This document shows, piece by piece, positions 1-8,893 of a stretch of DNA of 64,000 bases. Under the pieces are notes generated by a model. That model saw only the letters and a program-made list of their open reading frames with translations, ran no database searches and was not told the DNA's origin. The position numbers and the translations under genes are program-made. The stretch comes from Allobosea sp. (lineage in GTDB: Bacteria > Pseudomonadota > Alphaproteobacteria > Rhizobiales > Beijerinckiaceae): contig NZ_JAUYTP010000018.1 of the NCBI RefSeq assembly GCF_030695125.1, positions 1 through 64,000 of the forward strand, written 5' to 3'. How positions within the stretch are numbered: position 1 is the stretch's first letter; the number at the start of each line of letters is the position of its first letter.

Positions 1-242
1 GAACCGCCGCGTAGACCTCCACAGCGAACATCCCCGCCAACCCCAAAAGGGACCAGCCTATCCAGTGGACGGGTTTTACGCCGCCCGAACCAGCACAATC
101 ACCGGCGCTCCACTGGTTGGTTTTGTCACCGCCCTACACAATTGCGCTCGATGATTTGCCCAATTTTGTGTCTCGTCTGTCTATATTTTCCTCTCGGTCG
201 CGGCTGCCCTAGGTAAGGGATCCGTTTTGAAGCCCGCAGCAC
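1..242. other. No gene recognised at left edge
   Basis: This stretch precedes the stop codon of the first minus-strand gene. No convincing reading frame, RNA gene or strong hairpin is visible. Positions about 140-200 are more AT-rich than the surroundings and could hold a promoter for a gene to the left, but no -35/-10 pair can be assigned with confidence. Confidence 0.4.
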
Positions 243-1697
243 TCAACGGGCATTCATGAAGGCCTTCTTGCTCAGGGCCGTGCGGAGGAGGATCGCGATG
301 TCCAGCCAGATCGACCAGTTGTCGATGTACCAATGGTCGAAGGCGACGCGTTTGGCCATTTTCTCGTCGGTGTCGGTCTCGCCGCGCAGGCCATGGACCT
401 GCGCCCAGCCGGTGATGCCCGGCTTGACGTTGTGGCGCCGCGCGTAGAGCGCGATCTTGCGCTCGAACTCCTGATCATGGGCGACGGCATGCGGCCGCGG
501 CCCGACCAGCGACATCTGCCCTGTCAGGACGTTGAGCAGCTGCGGCAGTTCGTCGAGATTGTAGCGCCGCAGCAACCTCCCGATGCGGGTGACGCGGGGG
601 TCGTTGCGCGTTGCCTGGACGATGACATCGCCATCGTCGGTCGTCGTCATCGTTCGGAACTTGAAGATCCGGAACGCCTGCTGGTTGAAGCCGTAGCGGC
701 GCTGGCGAAACAGCACCGGGCCTGGCGAGTCGAGGCGGATGGCGACCGCGACGAGCACAAGCAGCGGCGCCGAGAGGACGAGGATCAGCGCGGCGGTGAT
801 GATGTCGAAGGTGCGTTTCAGCGCGACCGCGGCGGCGCTCAGCGGGGGCCGTGTCAGGCGCAGGCTGGTGAGGCTGCCGGTGTGGACGATGTGCGGCCGC
901 TCGAAGCGATCCATGATCTTTTCCGGCGTGAGATGGATCGCGACAGGCAGGTTCATGAACGCGCCGATGCAGGCGTCGATCGTCTCCTGGTCCGACCAGG
1001 GCAGCGCGATGAAGACCGAGTCGGGCTGCTTCTGCCGGCAGCTCACCACCGCACTCGCCAGATCGCTGGCGAGTGCGGCGGCCGGGTCGTTGATCCGGCG
1101 GGCGTCGTTGCTGCGCAGGAAGGCGACATCGACGATCGCGTAGCCGACATTCCAGGGCTGGTGACGCTGGACGAAGGACATCACATCGGGCTCGCGGCCG
1201 ATCAGAAAGACGCGCTCGCTGGTGATGCGGCCGGTCTTGCTGGCGATCGAGATGCTTGCGACCAGGGCCGAGCGTGTCAGCACGATCACCGGAATGCCGA
1301 CGAGGTAGCTCGCGACGACGACGCCGCGCGAGTAATGGTCGGCGATCTTGGCCATGAAGAGGATGGCGACGAAAGCCACCATCGTGATGTTCCAGACCGA
1401 AAAGGCCGAGGCGACCTGCCCCTTGGCTGAGAGATAGTTGGCGAGCTGATAACGGCCCTGCACGGCGTTGATGAAGACGAAGATCGAGGCCAGCATGATC
1501 GCGAGTTCGAGCGTGATCTGGTCGGCCCGTAGCGCGCCATAGACCGTGAGGTGATAAGCCAGCGAAACCAGCCCGACCATCAGCATGATCACCGCCGCGT
1601 CCGTTGCCGAAGTGACGAGCCAGAGCCAGTGACGCCAGGCGTTGGCGCGCCCTTGCGTGACGGAACTCGGGGCGAAACCCATGTCGTTGACGCTCAT
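243..1697 (-). CDS. Exopolysaccharide polyprenyl glycosylphosphotransferase (WcaJ/ExoY type)
   Basis: Predicted inner-membrane enzyme that moves a sugar-1-phosphate from a UDP-sugar to undecaprenyl phosphate, the first step of capsule or exopolysaccharide repeat assembly. The 484-residue protein has about four N-terminal membrane segments, a central nucleotide-binding-like region and a C-terminal bacterial sugar transferase domain. Visible signatures are the membrane re-entrant segment before DSPGPVLFRQRR, FKFRTM, LDELPQLLNVLTG, SLVGPRP and KPGITGWAQVHG. Length and layout match the undecaprenyl-phosphate glucose phosphotransferase family. An upstream in-frame start at 1823 would add 42 low-complexity residues; the ATG at 1697 (MSVNDMG) is preferred. 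No other polysaccharide genes adjoin it, so the sugar is unknown. Confidence 0.85.
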   Translation of the reverse strand: MSVNDMGFAPSSVTQGRANAWRHWLWLVTSATDAAVIMLMVGLVSLAYHLTVYGALRADQITLELAIMLASIFVFINAVQGRYQLANYLSAKGQVASAFSVWNITMVAFVAILFMAKIADHYSRGVVVASYLVGIPVIVLTRSALVASISIASKTGRITSERVFLIGREPDVMSFVQRHQPWNVGYAIVDVAFLRSNDARRINDPAAALASDLASAVVSCRQKQPDSVFIALPWSDQETIDACIGAFMNLPVAIHLTPEKIMDRFERPHIVHTGSLTSLRLTRPPLSAAAVALKRTFDIITAALILVLSAPLLVLVAVAIRLDSPGPVLFRQRRYGFNQQAFRIFKFRTMTTTDDGDVIVQATRNDPRVTRIGRLLRRYNLDELPQLLNVLTGQMSLVGPRPHAVAHDQEFERKIALYARRHNVKPGITGWAQVHGLRGETDTDEKMAKRVAFDHWYIDNWSIWLDIAILLRTALSKKAFMNAR

Positions 1698-1967
1698 CTG
1701 GCTCGACCGCTTTCGCACGCGCACAGCCTGGGCCGTGCGGCTCCGACGTTTCGCTGTGGCACAAGCGTGCCGTGTCAGCGCTGGTTCGGGGCAAGGGTCG
1801 CAAGCGCCATACCGCCGTGGCATGTGCCAGGTCGGGCTGTTCCGGCGCGGGAGCGGCAGGATTCAGCCGGTTCAGGCCGCGTTTCCGGCCCTCGTCCGGT
1901 CGAGGCGATGAGGGAATGCGCCGTTCTGGAACAGGCGCGTCGCGAGCGCTCCGGCTGGGTCGCCGGC

Positions 1968-2690
1968 TCAGCCGGCGGCGACGGAGGCGAGATGGTCGCC
2001 GTTCAGCAGGCGAACCCCGTCGGGGACGAGCAGGATGACGCGGTCGCGCGACAGGCGCGTCAGCGTGCGGCTGACCGTCTCGATCGTCAGGCCGAGGAAA
2101 TCAGCGATGTCCTGCCGGCCCATCGGCAGCTGGACGGTCACGGACGACCGGCCGATCCGGGCCCAGCGCTGCTGCATCCTCAGGAGAAAGCAGACGATCT
2201 TCTCCTCCGCCGTGCGGCGGCCGAGCAGCATCATCTGCTCCTGCGCCAGGGTGAGCTCATGGCTCGCCTGTTCGTGCAAGCGCCGCAGCAGCGCCGGCTT
2301 CGCATCGACCAGGGCGGAATAGGGGAGCCTGGCAAAGGCGCAGGCTTCGACCGGATCGATCGCGTCGGCACACAGGCTGGCGCTTTCGCGCATCGACAAG
2401 CCGATGAAGTCGCCCGGCAACGCGAAGCCGACGATCTGGCGCCGCCCGTCCGGCAGCAGCGTGTAGAGGCGCACGGTGCCACTGGTGATGTTGTAGACGC
2501 TCGGGGCCGGCTGGCCCTGAACGAGCAGCGGATCGCGTGGGGCGAATTGCGCCGGGCTCGCCAGATCCTGCAGCAAGGCGAGATCGTGATCGGACAGGGC
2601 GGCGCAGACGCTGAAGAGGCGCGTTTCGCAGGACAGGCAGTCCTGCCGGATGCGCACGCCGTTGCAGCCGTGTGGCGGAGGATGGTCCAC
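1968..2690 (-). CDS. FnrN/FnrL-like oxygen-sensing Crp/Fnr regulator
   Basis: 240-residue Crp/Fnr-family transcription factor. The N terminus carries C18-x2-C21-x7-C29 and there is an internal Cys at 117 (VEAC), the arrangement known from rhizobial FnrN, where four cysteines bind an oxygen-labile [4Fe-4S] cluster. Residues about 35-130 form the cyclic-nucleotide-type beta-barrel (TSGTVRLYTLLPDGRRQIVG). The C-terminal helix-turn-helix contains QDIADFLGLTIETVSRTL; the E..SR contact residues fit recognition of TTGAT half sites. It probably activates the cbb3 operon, which has such a site at 23708. It is divergent from the racemase-like gene. No anaerobox was seen in its own promoter region. It could be named fnrN or fnrL; FixK proteins lack these cysteines. 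Confidence 0.88.
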   Translation of the reverse strand: MDHPPPHGCNGVRIRQDCLSCETRLFSVCAALSDHDLALLQDLASPAQFAPRDPLLVQGQPAPSVYNITSGTVRLYTLLPDGRRQIVGFALPGDFIGLSMRESASLCADAIDPVEACAFARLPYSALVDAKPALLRRLHEQASHELTLAQEQMMLLGRRTAEEKIVCFLLRMQQRWARIGRSSVTVQLPMGRQDIADFLGLTIETVSRTLTRLSRDRVILLVPDGVRLLNGDHLASVAAG

Positions 2691-2876
2691 GGGCGGTCCT
2701 TGAGGTCTCCGGACGGTGTTCGTGCAGAAGGCCGAGTCAAACCATAGCCTTTGCGAGGCTCGCGGTCACCTGCGATGCGGCATGCGGGGCGTTCATGGCG
2801 CGCCGCGAGCGCGCGGCCTTGGCGCCGTCTCGGCCGCCGGGTTAGGTCTCGCATGCGCAGATCGCGGGAGGCAGAC

Positions 2877-3623
2877 ATGACGATGACCGGTTTCGGGCTG
2901 CAGGGGCCGCGCATCGCGCGCGGCGGCAAGGCCATCTATGGCGCGCCGCTTGGCATCCTGATGCTGGAGGCGCGCTTCCCGCGCATTCTCGGCGACATGG
3001 GCAATGGCGGGACCTGGCCCTTCCCGGTGCTCTACCGGGTGGTCGGTGGCGCCAGCCCCGACAAGGTGGTGCTGCGGGGTGCCGACGGGCTGCTGCCGGA
3101 CTTCATCGCCGCCGCGCAGGATCTGGTGCGGCTGGGAGCGGAGGCGATCACCACCAATTGCGGCTTCCTCTCCCTGTTCCAGCGCGAGCTCGCGGCGGCC
3201 GTCGGCGTGCCGGTCGCGACCTCCTCGCTGATGCAGGTGCCCTGGGTGCAGGCGACGCTGCCGCCCGGCCAGCGGGTCGGCGTCGTCACGGTGTCGGCCG
3301 GCAGCCTGACGCCCGCGCATCTGGAAAAGGTGGGCGTCCCGCTCGACACGCCGGTCGCGGGCACGGAAGGCGGCCGCGAGTTCTTCCGCGTCCTGATCAA
3401 GGCCGAGAAGGACGATATGGATGTCGATCTGGCGCGGCAGGATGTCGTCGCCGCCGCGCTCGATCTGGTGGCGCGGCATCCCGAGGTGGGCGCGATCGTG
3501 CTCGAATGCACGAACATGCCGCCCTATGCCGCGGCCGTGCAGGCGGCGACCGGGCGGCCGGTCCACGACATCTATTCGATGATCACCTGGTTCCATGCGG
3601 GCCTGAGGCCGCGGGTGTTCTGA
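2877..3623 (+). CDS. Aspartate/glutamate racemase family protein
   Basis: 248-residue cytoplasmic protein of the Asp/Glu/hydantoin racemase superfamily. The paired catalytic cysteines expected for cofactor-independent racemases are visible in TTNCGF (near residue 100) and LECTNMPPY (near residue 210). The start at 2877 is preferred because GGGAGG lies about 7 bases upstream; the frame is open further upstream but that extension is Arg-rich and not family-like. It stands alone between a divergent Fnr-type regulator and the DUF2793 gene, so the substrate (aspartate, glutamate, hydantoin or arylmalonate-like) cannot be told from context. Confidence 0.7.
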   Translation: MTMTGFGLQGPRIARGGKAIYGAPLGILMLEARFPRILGDMGNGGTWPFPVLYRVVGGASPDKVVLRGADGLLPDFIAAAQDLVRLGAEAITTNCGFLSLFQRELAAAVGVPVATSSLMQVPWVQATLPPGQRVGVVTVSAGSLTPAHLEKVGVPLDTPVAGTEGGREFFRVLIKAEKDDMDVDLARQDVVAAALDLVARHPEVGAIVLECTNMPPYAAAVQAATGRPVHDIYSMITWFHAGLRPRVF

Positions 3624-3737
3624 CAGGGCAGTGATGCGGGGATAGCCTAGCGGGTTTATCCCCGGTGCCTGCGCGGGAGGCGATGCTGGGCTTCGCATTC
3701 CCCGGCGCCGAGGCGGCGCCCGACCCCGCGAGGCTAC

Positions 3738-5132
3738 ATGACCGCAACGCCGCGGCTTTCCCTGCCCCTGCTCGCCGCCGGACAGGCGCAGAAGCACGTC
3801 ACCCATAACGATGCGCTGACCCGGCTCGACGCGCTGGTGCATCTCACCGTCGACAGCCGCTCTGTGGGTACGCCGCCGGCGGTGCCGACCGAGCTCTCGG
3901 CCTTCATCATCCCGCCTGGCGCGACGGGCGCCTTCGCCGGCCGCACCGACCAGGTTGCGCTGTTCGAGGATGGCGGCTGGACCTTCCTGGCGCCGCGGCC
4001 GGGCTGGCAGGCCTGGGTCACTGATGAGAGCGAGCACCATCTCTGGACCGGCAGCGAATGGCGGCGCGACAGCCCGCTCAGCAGCCTCGGCGCCAGCCTC
4101 TGGGGGGTCAACGGCACGGCCGACGTCACGACCCGCTTCGTGGTGCAGGCGCCCGCGACCCTGTTCAACCATGACGGCGCCGGGCACCAGCTCAAGCTCA
4201 ACAAGGCGGCGGCCGGCGAGACGGCGAGCCTGCTGTTCCAGGACGGCTATTCCGGCCGCGCCGAGATCGGCCTCGCCGGCGACGATGATTTGCATCTCAA
4301 GGTCAGCGGCGATGGTGCGGCCTGGACCGAGGCGCTCACCGTCGAGCGGTCGACGGGCGAGGTCTCGCTGCCGGCGACGCCCTGGGCGAGCGGCGTCAAT
4401 CTCCTGCTCAATGGCGATCTGCAGATCAATCAGCGCGGTTTCGCCGGCGGCGCGCTGGCGGCGGGGGGCTATGGCTTCGACCGCTGGAAGGCTGGCCCGG
4501 CGGGCACGACCCTCGCTGTTGCGGGCTACGACCTCACCCTCAGTGCCGGGGCGCTCGTGCAGCCGGTCGAGCCGGCGCTGTGGGGGCTCTCGTCCTTTGC
4601 CGGCCTGCCGCTCACGCTGTCGGTCGAGGCGTTGTCGGGTGGGGCGCTCTCGGTGACCGTCGGCAGCGTCTCGGGTTCGATTGCTGCGGGAGCGGGCCGG
4701 CGCGGCGTGACGCTGACGCCGGCTGCTGGCGATACCGGCGCGCTCTCGGTCAGTCTTGCGCCGGCCGGGCCTGCCGTGACGCTGCGCCGGATCAAGCTGG
4801 AGGTCGGGCGTCGCGCCAGCGCCTGGGTCGCGCGGCCAGCGACGCTCGAAGAGCTGCTCTGCGCCCGCTATTTCTGGCGGCCCGAGAGTTCGCTTTCGCT
4901 CGACGCCTATCAGGCCGCGGGCGGCGCGGTGGGCCAGACCCTGACGCTGCCGGCCAGAATGCGGGCGACGCCGAGCGCAAGCTTCGCCGTTTCGGGCATG
5001 GTGAATGTCGCGGGCGGAAGTCCGGCTTTGACGGTGCTGTCGCGCCGCGAGGCGCGTGCTTCGGCGACGGCCTCGGCGGCCGGGCGCGTGCAGGCCTCGT
5101 TCGGCAGCATCGCCTTCGACGCCGAGCTGTGA
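3738..5132 (+). CDS. DUF2793 protein with phage tail-fibre-like C-terminal region
   Basis: 464-residue protein. Residues about 5-110 show the DUF2793 signature (LPLLAAGQAQKHVTHNDAL, then GWQAWVTDES). The middle has a LLLNGDLQINQRG segment followed by GYGFDRW, and the C-terminal part has IKLEVGRRASAWVARPA with ELLCARYFW. These are typical of phage tail-fibre and receptor-binding modules, where a ligand domain precedes a 'QLExG...RP...CQRYY'-like tail. No signal peptide is visible. There are no head, tail, portal or lysis genes around it, so it is an orphan. It could be a host-range or surface-binding protein left from a phage, or one that works with a gene transfer agent encoded elsewhere. Role not known. 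Confidence 0.6.
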   Translation: MTATPRLSLPLLAAGQAQKHVTHNDALTRLDALVHLTVDSRSVGTPPAVPTELSAFIIPPGATGAFAGRTDQVALFEDGGWTFLAPRPGWQAWVTDESEHHLWTGSEWRRDSPLSSLGASLWGVNGTADVTTRFVVQAPATLFNHDGAGHQLKLNKAAAGETASLLFQDGYSGRAEIGLAGDDDLHLKVSGDGAAWTEALTVERSTGEVSLPATPWASGVNLLLNGDLQINQRGFAGGALAAGGYGFDRWKAGPAGTTLAVAGYDLTLSAGALVQPVEPALWGLSSFAGLPLTLSVEALSGGALSVTVGSVSGSIAAGAGRRGVTLTPAAGDTGALSVSLAPAGPAVTLRRIKLEVGRRASAWVARPATLEELLCARYFWRPESSLSLDAYQAAGGAVGQTLTLPARMRATPSASFAVSGMVNVAGGSPALTVLSRREARASATASAAGRVQASFGSIAFDAEL

Positions 5133-5143
5133 TCAGGCCCGCT

Positions 5144-5890
5144 TCAGTCGAGATAGATGCTCTTCACATGCGCGTTGATGGCGGCGATATCCGGCAGCAT
5201 CCCGCCATTGCGCGCGCGCAGATGGCCCTCGTGCCAGTACCAGTCGTCGAAGCCGACATTCAGCCGCTGATAGCCGGCCTCCGCCAGCAGAACGCGCATC
5301 GTCTCGCGGCGCGGCTCGACGAAATTGTGCTCGATGGTGAAGAGCGCGATGGCGTGGCGGGCGAGGTCGATCGTCCTGAGGATGTCGAGTTCCGAGCCTT
5401 CGGTGTCGAGTGAGACATAGTCGAAGCCCGAGCCCGCCTGCCCGTCGGCGGCATCCATCTGGTCGAAGGTCGCAGTCTCGACGGTGATCAGCCCGTTCTC
5501 GCTGATCGCCTGACGCCTGTGCTCGGCATAGCCGTCCGACTCGGCATATTCGGCGAGCGTGCCGATTTCCTGCGAGGGGACGAAGGACAGGAACTGGCCG
5601 CCCTCGCGATGGACGGCCCGCTCCAGGCAGGCGGCCTTGCGGCTCGCAGTGAGCCTGGCGAAAAGGATCGGGTTGGGCTCGACCAGCATACCGCTCCAGC
5701 CGTGATCTGCTTCGAGGAAGCAGGTGTTGCTGTGGAGGACGCCGTCGAAGGCGCCGATCTCGGCGAAGCGCCCGCCGCGCCGTCCGCCGCACATCGCCAG
5801 CACCCAGCGCTCCTGCTCGATCTGCGAGTTCGTCGGGGTTTCGAAGGCGTCCTGCCAGGAGAGGCGGGGGGCGGGCGTCTGGGCTGGCAC
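5144..5890 (-). CDS. FkbM family SAM-dependent methyltransferase
   Basis: About 248 residues. FkbM-type methyltransferase core: GGRFAEIGAFDGVLHSNT (SAM-binding motif I), WSGMLVEPNP (motif II), DYVSLDTEGSELDIL (FkbM DxEGxE motif) and TIEHNF. Such enzymes O-methylate sugars or secondary metabolites. The start is uncertain: the frame stays open to 6043, but everything upstream of about 5964 translates a palindromic repeat (a CFASLAMT-like peptide), so the ATG at 5968 or the GTG at 5890 is more plausible. I chose GTG 5890, just before the conserved SWQDAF segment. Its 3' end faces the DUF2793 gene, 11 bases away. Confidence 0.72.
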   Translation of the reverse strand: MPAQTPAPRLSWQDAFETPTNSQIEQERWVLAMCGGRRGGRFAEIGAFDGVLHSNTCFLEADHGWSGMLVEPNPILFARLTASRKAACLERAVHREGGQFLSFVPSQEIGTLAEYAESDGYAEHRRQAISENGLITVETATFDQMDAADGQAGSGFDYVSLDTEGSELDILRTIDLARHAIALFTIEHNFVEPRRETMRVLLAEAGYQRLNVGFDDWYWHEGHLRARNGGMLPDIAAINAHVKSIYLD

Positions 5891-5963
5891 GGTGTGTCGT
5901 CTCGCGGGGGCGGGACGACAGACTAGGGCAACGCGGTTGCGGATGGAACGTCTGGGCCTCGTC

Positions 5964-6047
5964 GTCATTGCGAGCGAAGCGAAGCAATCCAGGAAGCGTG
6001 GCGCCGCAGGTTCTGGATTGCTTCGTCGCTGCGCTCCTCGCAATGAC
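5964..6047. repeat. Palindromic intergenic repeat (GTCATTGCGAGCGAAG type)
   Basis: Imperfect inverted repeat: the left arm begins GTCATTGCGAGCGAAGCGAA and the right arm ends GCTCCTCGCAATGAC, with ATCCAG/CTGGAT further in. It lies between the FkbM gene start and the stop of the dehydratase gene. It belongs to a class of dispersed palindromes ending in GTCAT/ATGAC seen at several places in this window and common in Hyphomicrobiales genomes. Confidence 0.8.
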
Positions 6048-6052
6048 GCGCT

Positions 6053-7801
6053 TCAGTGAATCTCGGGCTCGGGAATCTTCGCCGTGCCCTCGAGGTAGTC
6101 GAAGTCGCAGCCCTTGTCGGCCTGGCGGATATGGGCGGCCGACATCTTGCCCCAGCCGCGGGGGTAGTCGCGGTCGGGCGGCGTCCAGGCGGTGAGGCGC
6201 GTGGCAATCTCGGCGTCTGTCAGGGCGACCGAGATGGTGCGGGCCTCGACATCGACGCTGATGACGTCGCCGGTCTGCACGGCGGCGAGCGGCCCGCGGA
6301 TGTAGGCTTCAGGGGCGACATGCAGCACGCAGGCGCCGTAGCTGGTGCCGGACATGCGGGCATCCGAGATGCGCAGCATGTCGCGCACGCCCTGCTTCAG
6401 GAGCTTCTTCGGGATCGGCATCATGCCCCATTCGGGCATGCCGGGACCACCGACCGGGCCGCAGTTCTTCAGGACCATGATGTGGTCTGGCGTGACGTCG
6501 AGGCTCTCGTCGTTCACGGCCTTCATCATCGCATCATAGTCCTCGAAGACCAGTGCCGGGCCCGAATGCTTCAGCAGGCGGGGCTCGGCGGCGGAGGGCT
6601 TGATGACGCAGCCATCGGGGGCGATGTTGCCCTTGAGCACGGCGAGGCCATTGGCGGTCGTCACGGCGTTGTCGAGCGGGCGGATGATGTTGTCGTCATA
6701 GACGGTGGCGAGCGCGATGGTTTCCGCAATCGGCTTGCCGGTGACCGTCATCGCGTCGGTGTGGAGCTTGCTCTCGAGCTGCTTCAGCAGGGCAGGCAGC
6801 CCGCCGGCATAGAAGAAATCCTCCATCAGGAATTCGCCCGACGGGCGCAGATTGGCGATCACCGGTACGGTGCGCGAGAAGGCGTCGAAATCGTCGGGCG
6901 TCAGCGACACGCCGGCGCGGCCGGCCATGGCGATCAGGTGGATGATGGCGTTGGTCGAGCCCGCGACCGCCATATGCACGGTGAGCGCATTCTCGAAGCT
7001 CTTGCGGGTGAGGATGCGGTCGGGCGTCAGATCCTCCCAAACCATCTCGACGATGCGCTTGCCTGACGCCGCTGCCATGCGGGGATGGGCGGCGTCGGCA
7101 GCCGGAATCGCGGAGGCGCCCGGCAAGGTCAGGCCCAGCACCTCGGCATGGCTCATCATGGTGGCGGCCGTGCCCATCACCATGCAGGTGCCATGGGAAC
7201 GGGCGATGCCGCTTTCCATGTCCTTCCACTGCTCGTCGGTGATGGTGCCGGCCTCCTTCTCGGCCCAGTACTTCCACACGTCGGCGCCAGAACCCAGCAC
7301 CTTGCCGGCCCAGTTGCCGCGCAGCATGGGACCGGCTGGCACGAAGATGAAGGGCAGGCCGGCGCTGCAGGCGCCCATGATCAGGGCCGGCGTGGACTTG
7401 TCGCAGCCCCCTAACAGCACTGCGCCGTCGAGCGGGTGGGAGCGGATCGATTCCTCCGTCTCCATCGCCAGGAAGTTGCGATAGAGCATGGTGGTGGGCT
7501 TCTGGTATTGCTCCGAGACCGACATCACGGGGATCTCGACCGGGAAGCCGCCGGCCGCCCAGACCGCGCGCTTCACCGCGTCGGCCCGGTCGCGCAGATG
7601 GGTGTGGCAGGGGTTGATCTCCGACCAGGTGTTGATGATGCCGATGACCGGCTTGCCCATGAACTCCTCATGGGCGAACCCCATCTGCAGCGCCCGCGAG
7701 CGATGCCCGAAGGAGCGCAGATCGCTGGCGCCGAACCAGCGCTTGCTGCGCAGCGTGTCGGGCGTCTTGCGGGCAGGACCCTTGCGGGGATGGGACGACA
7801 T
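6053..7801 (-). CDS. IlvD/Edd family sugar-acid dehydratase (arabonate/xylonate dehydratase-like)
   Basis: 582-residue [Fe-S] dehydratase converting aldonic acids to 2-keto-3-deoxy acids. The three conserved cluster cysteines are visible in INPCHTH (about 65), GGCDKS (about 133) and SHGTC (about 206). KNCGPVGGPGMPEWG and RISDARMSGTSYG are the family signatures near the C terminus. Overall pattern and the final DYLEG tail resemble L-arabonate/D-xylonate dehydratases rather than biosynthetic IlvD. The second ATG (7801, MSSHPRKG) is chosen because GAGGAA sits 6 bases upstream; the ATG at 7807 overlaps that site. Nearby lyase, lactonase and binding-protein genes support a sugar-acid degradation role. 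Exact substrate unknown. Confidence 0.85.
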   Translation of the reverse strand: MSSHPRKGPARKTPDTLRSKRWFGASDLRSFGHRSRALQMGFAHEEFMGKPVIGIINTWSEINPCHTHLRDRADAVKRAVWAAGGFPVEIPVMSVSEQYQKPTTMLYRNFLAMETEESIRSHPLDGAVLLGGCDKSTPALIMGACSAGLPFIFVPAGPMLRGNWAGKVLGSGADVWKYWAEKEAGTITDEQWKDMESGIARSHGTCMVMGTAATMMSHAEVLGLTLPGASAIPAADAAHPRMAAASGKRIVEMVWEDLTPDRILTRKSFENALTVHMAVAGSTNAIIHLIAMAGRAGVSLTPDDFDAFSRTVPVIANLRPSGEFLMEDFFYAGGLPALLKQLESKLHTDAMTVTGKPIAETIALATVYDDNIIRPLDNAVTTANGLAVLKGNIAPDGCVIKPSAAEPRLLKHSGPALVFEDYDAMMKAVNDESLDVTPDHIMVLKNCGPVGGPGMPEWGMMPIPKKLLKQGVRDMLRISDARMSGTSYGACVLHVAPEAYIRGPLAAVQTGDVISVDVEARTISVALTDAEIATRLTAWTPPDRDYPRGWGKMSAAHIRQADKGCDFDYLEGTAKIPEPEIH

Positions 7802-7840
7802 CGGCATTTCCTCGGGTGGTTTCTTGTGTGCGTTACGTCT

Positions 7841-7967
7841 GTCATTCCGGGGCGCAGCGAAGCTGCGAACCCGGAACCCACGACCGGGTGCGACGTCCCG
7901 GTGGGTGCTGAAGGTCTCACCCGGTCGTGGGTTCCGGGTTCATCGCTGTGCGATGCCCCGGAATGAC
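7841..7967. repeat. Palindromic intergenic repeat (GTCATTCCGGGGC type)
   Basis: Long inverted repeat between the dehydratase and the DHDPS-family gene. The left arm starts GTCATTCCGGGGCGCAGCGA, the right arm ends GCCCCGGAATGAC, with a nested CCCACGACCGGGTG/CACCCGGTCGTGGG stem. The same outer arm recurs at 44405-44444. Confidence 0.85.
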
Positions 7968-7975
7968 AAGGGGCT

Positions 7976-8893
7976 CTACTCCGCAGCCGCGCGCTGGGCG
8001 CCCCAGCCGGAGACGATGGCGCGCAGCTGCGCCTTCTCCTCGGCGTTGAGCTCCGGCAGGCCGGGCAGGCGGACGGGGCCGACATTCGTGCCGAGCAGGC
8101 CGAGTGCTTCCTTGACGACGGTGACATTGGCGCCGTTGCCGTATTTGGTGCGCAGCGTCTCGAAACCGGCGATGGCGTCGACTTCGACCCGCGCGGCGGC
8201 GTAGTCGCCCTTTTCCAGCGCATGCCAGACCGCCAGCGACCGCTCGGGGGCGACATTGATCAGGCCGGAGGTAAAGCCGCGGGCGCCCAGCGCGTAGAAG
8301 GGCGCGGCCCAGCCCTCGGCGAGGCCGCAGATCCAGTTGGCGCGCGTCCCTTGTGTGGCCCGCACGCATTCCGACAGCAGCATCATGTTGGTCGAGGCGA
8401 ACTTGACGCCGGCGACATTGGGATGGGTCGCGACGCGAACGAGGTCCTTCACGCCGATCGCATCCGAGCGGATATAGGCGACCAGCGGCAGCGTCAGCGC
8501 CTCCGCGATGGCGAGGATGTAGTCCGCCTGGGACTGGGGCGCGGCGAAGGGGTCGAGCGGGTGGTGCACCATCACCGCGTCGCAGCCGGCCTTGGCGGCG
8601 AGCCGGCCGGTCGAGACGGCTTCCCGCAAGGACCGGCCGATGCCGGCCGTGACCAGCGCCTTGCCGGCGGCGGCCTCGGCGGCCACCGCATGGCTGCGCA
8701 CGACCTCGTCCGTCGTCATCGGGTAGAACTCGCCCGTGTTGCCGGCGGAGACGATGTTGTGGATGCCAGCCTGGGCGATGCGCGCCACGATCTGGCCCGT
8801 CACGGCCCAGTCGGCCTCGCCATCGGCGCCCCAGGCGGTGACATGCACGCCCGAAATGCCGCGCAAGGCAGCACGAATTTTATCACTCGTCAT
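7976..8893 (-). CDS. DapA/DHDPS superfamily aldolase or dehydratase
   Basis: 305-residue (beta/alpha)8 class I aldolase of the dihydrodipicolinate synthase superfamily. GNTGEFYPMT (phosphate/carboxylate-binding loop) and the Schiff-base lysine in GVKFAS are visible; the catalytic Tyr is in LVAYIRSD. This is not biosynthetic DapA: the neighbouring dehydratase, SMP-30 and RraA genes suggest cleavage or dehydration of a 2-keto-3-deoxy sugar acid (KDG aldolase or 5-keto-4-deoxyglucarate dehydratase-like). Its start overlaps the end of the GntR gene by 11 bases, so the two are probably co-transcribed and translationally coupled. Confidence 0.82.
   Translation of the reverse strand: MTSDKIRAALRGISGVHVTAWGADGEADWAVTGQIVARIAQAGIHNIVSAGNTGEFYPMTTDEVVRSHAVAAEAAAGKALVTAGIGRSLREAVSTGRLAAKAGCDAVMVHHPLDPFAAPQSQADYILAIAEALTLPLVAYIRSDAIGVKDLVRVATHPNVAGVKFASTNMMLLSECVRATQGTRANWICGLAEGWAAPFYALGARGFTSGLINVAPERSLAVWHALEKGDYAAARVEVDAIAGFETLRTKYGNGANVTVVKEALGLLGTNVGPVRLPGLPELNAEEKAQLRAIVSGWGAQRAAAE

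Noticed and set aside
3738-5132. Prophage remnant
   Set aside because: Only one tail-fibre-like gene is present; no integrase, portal, capsid, lysis genes or attachment site nearby.
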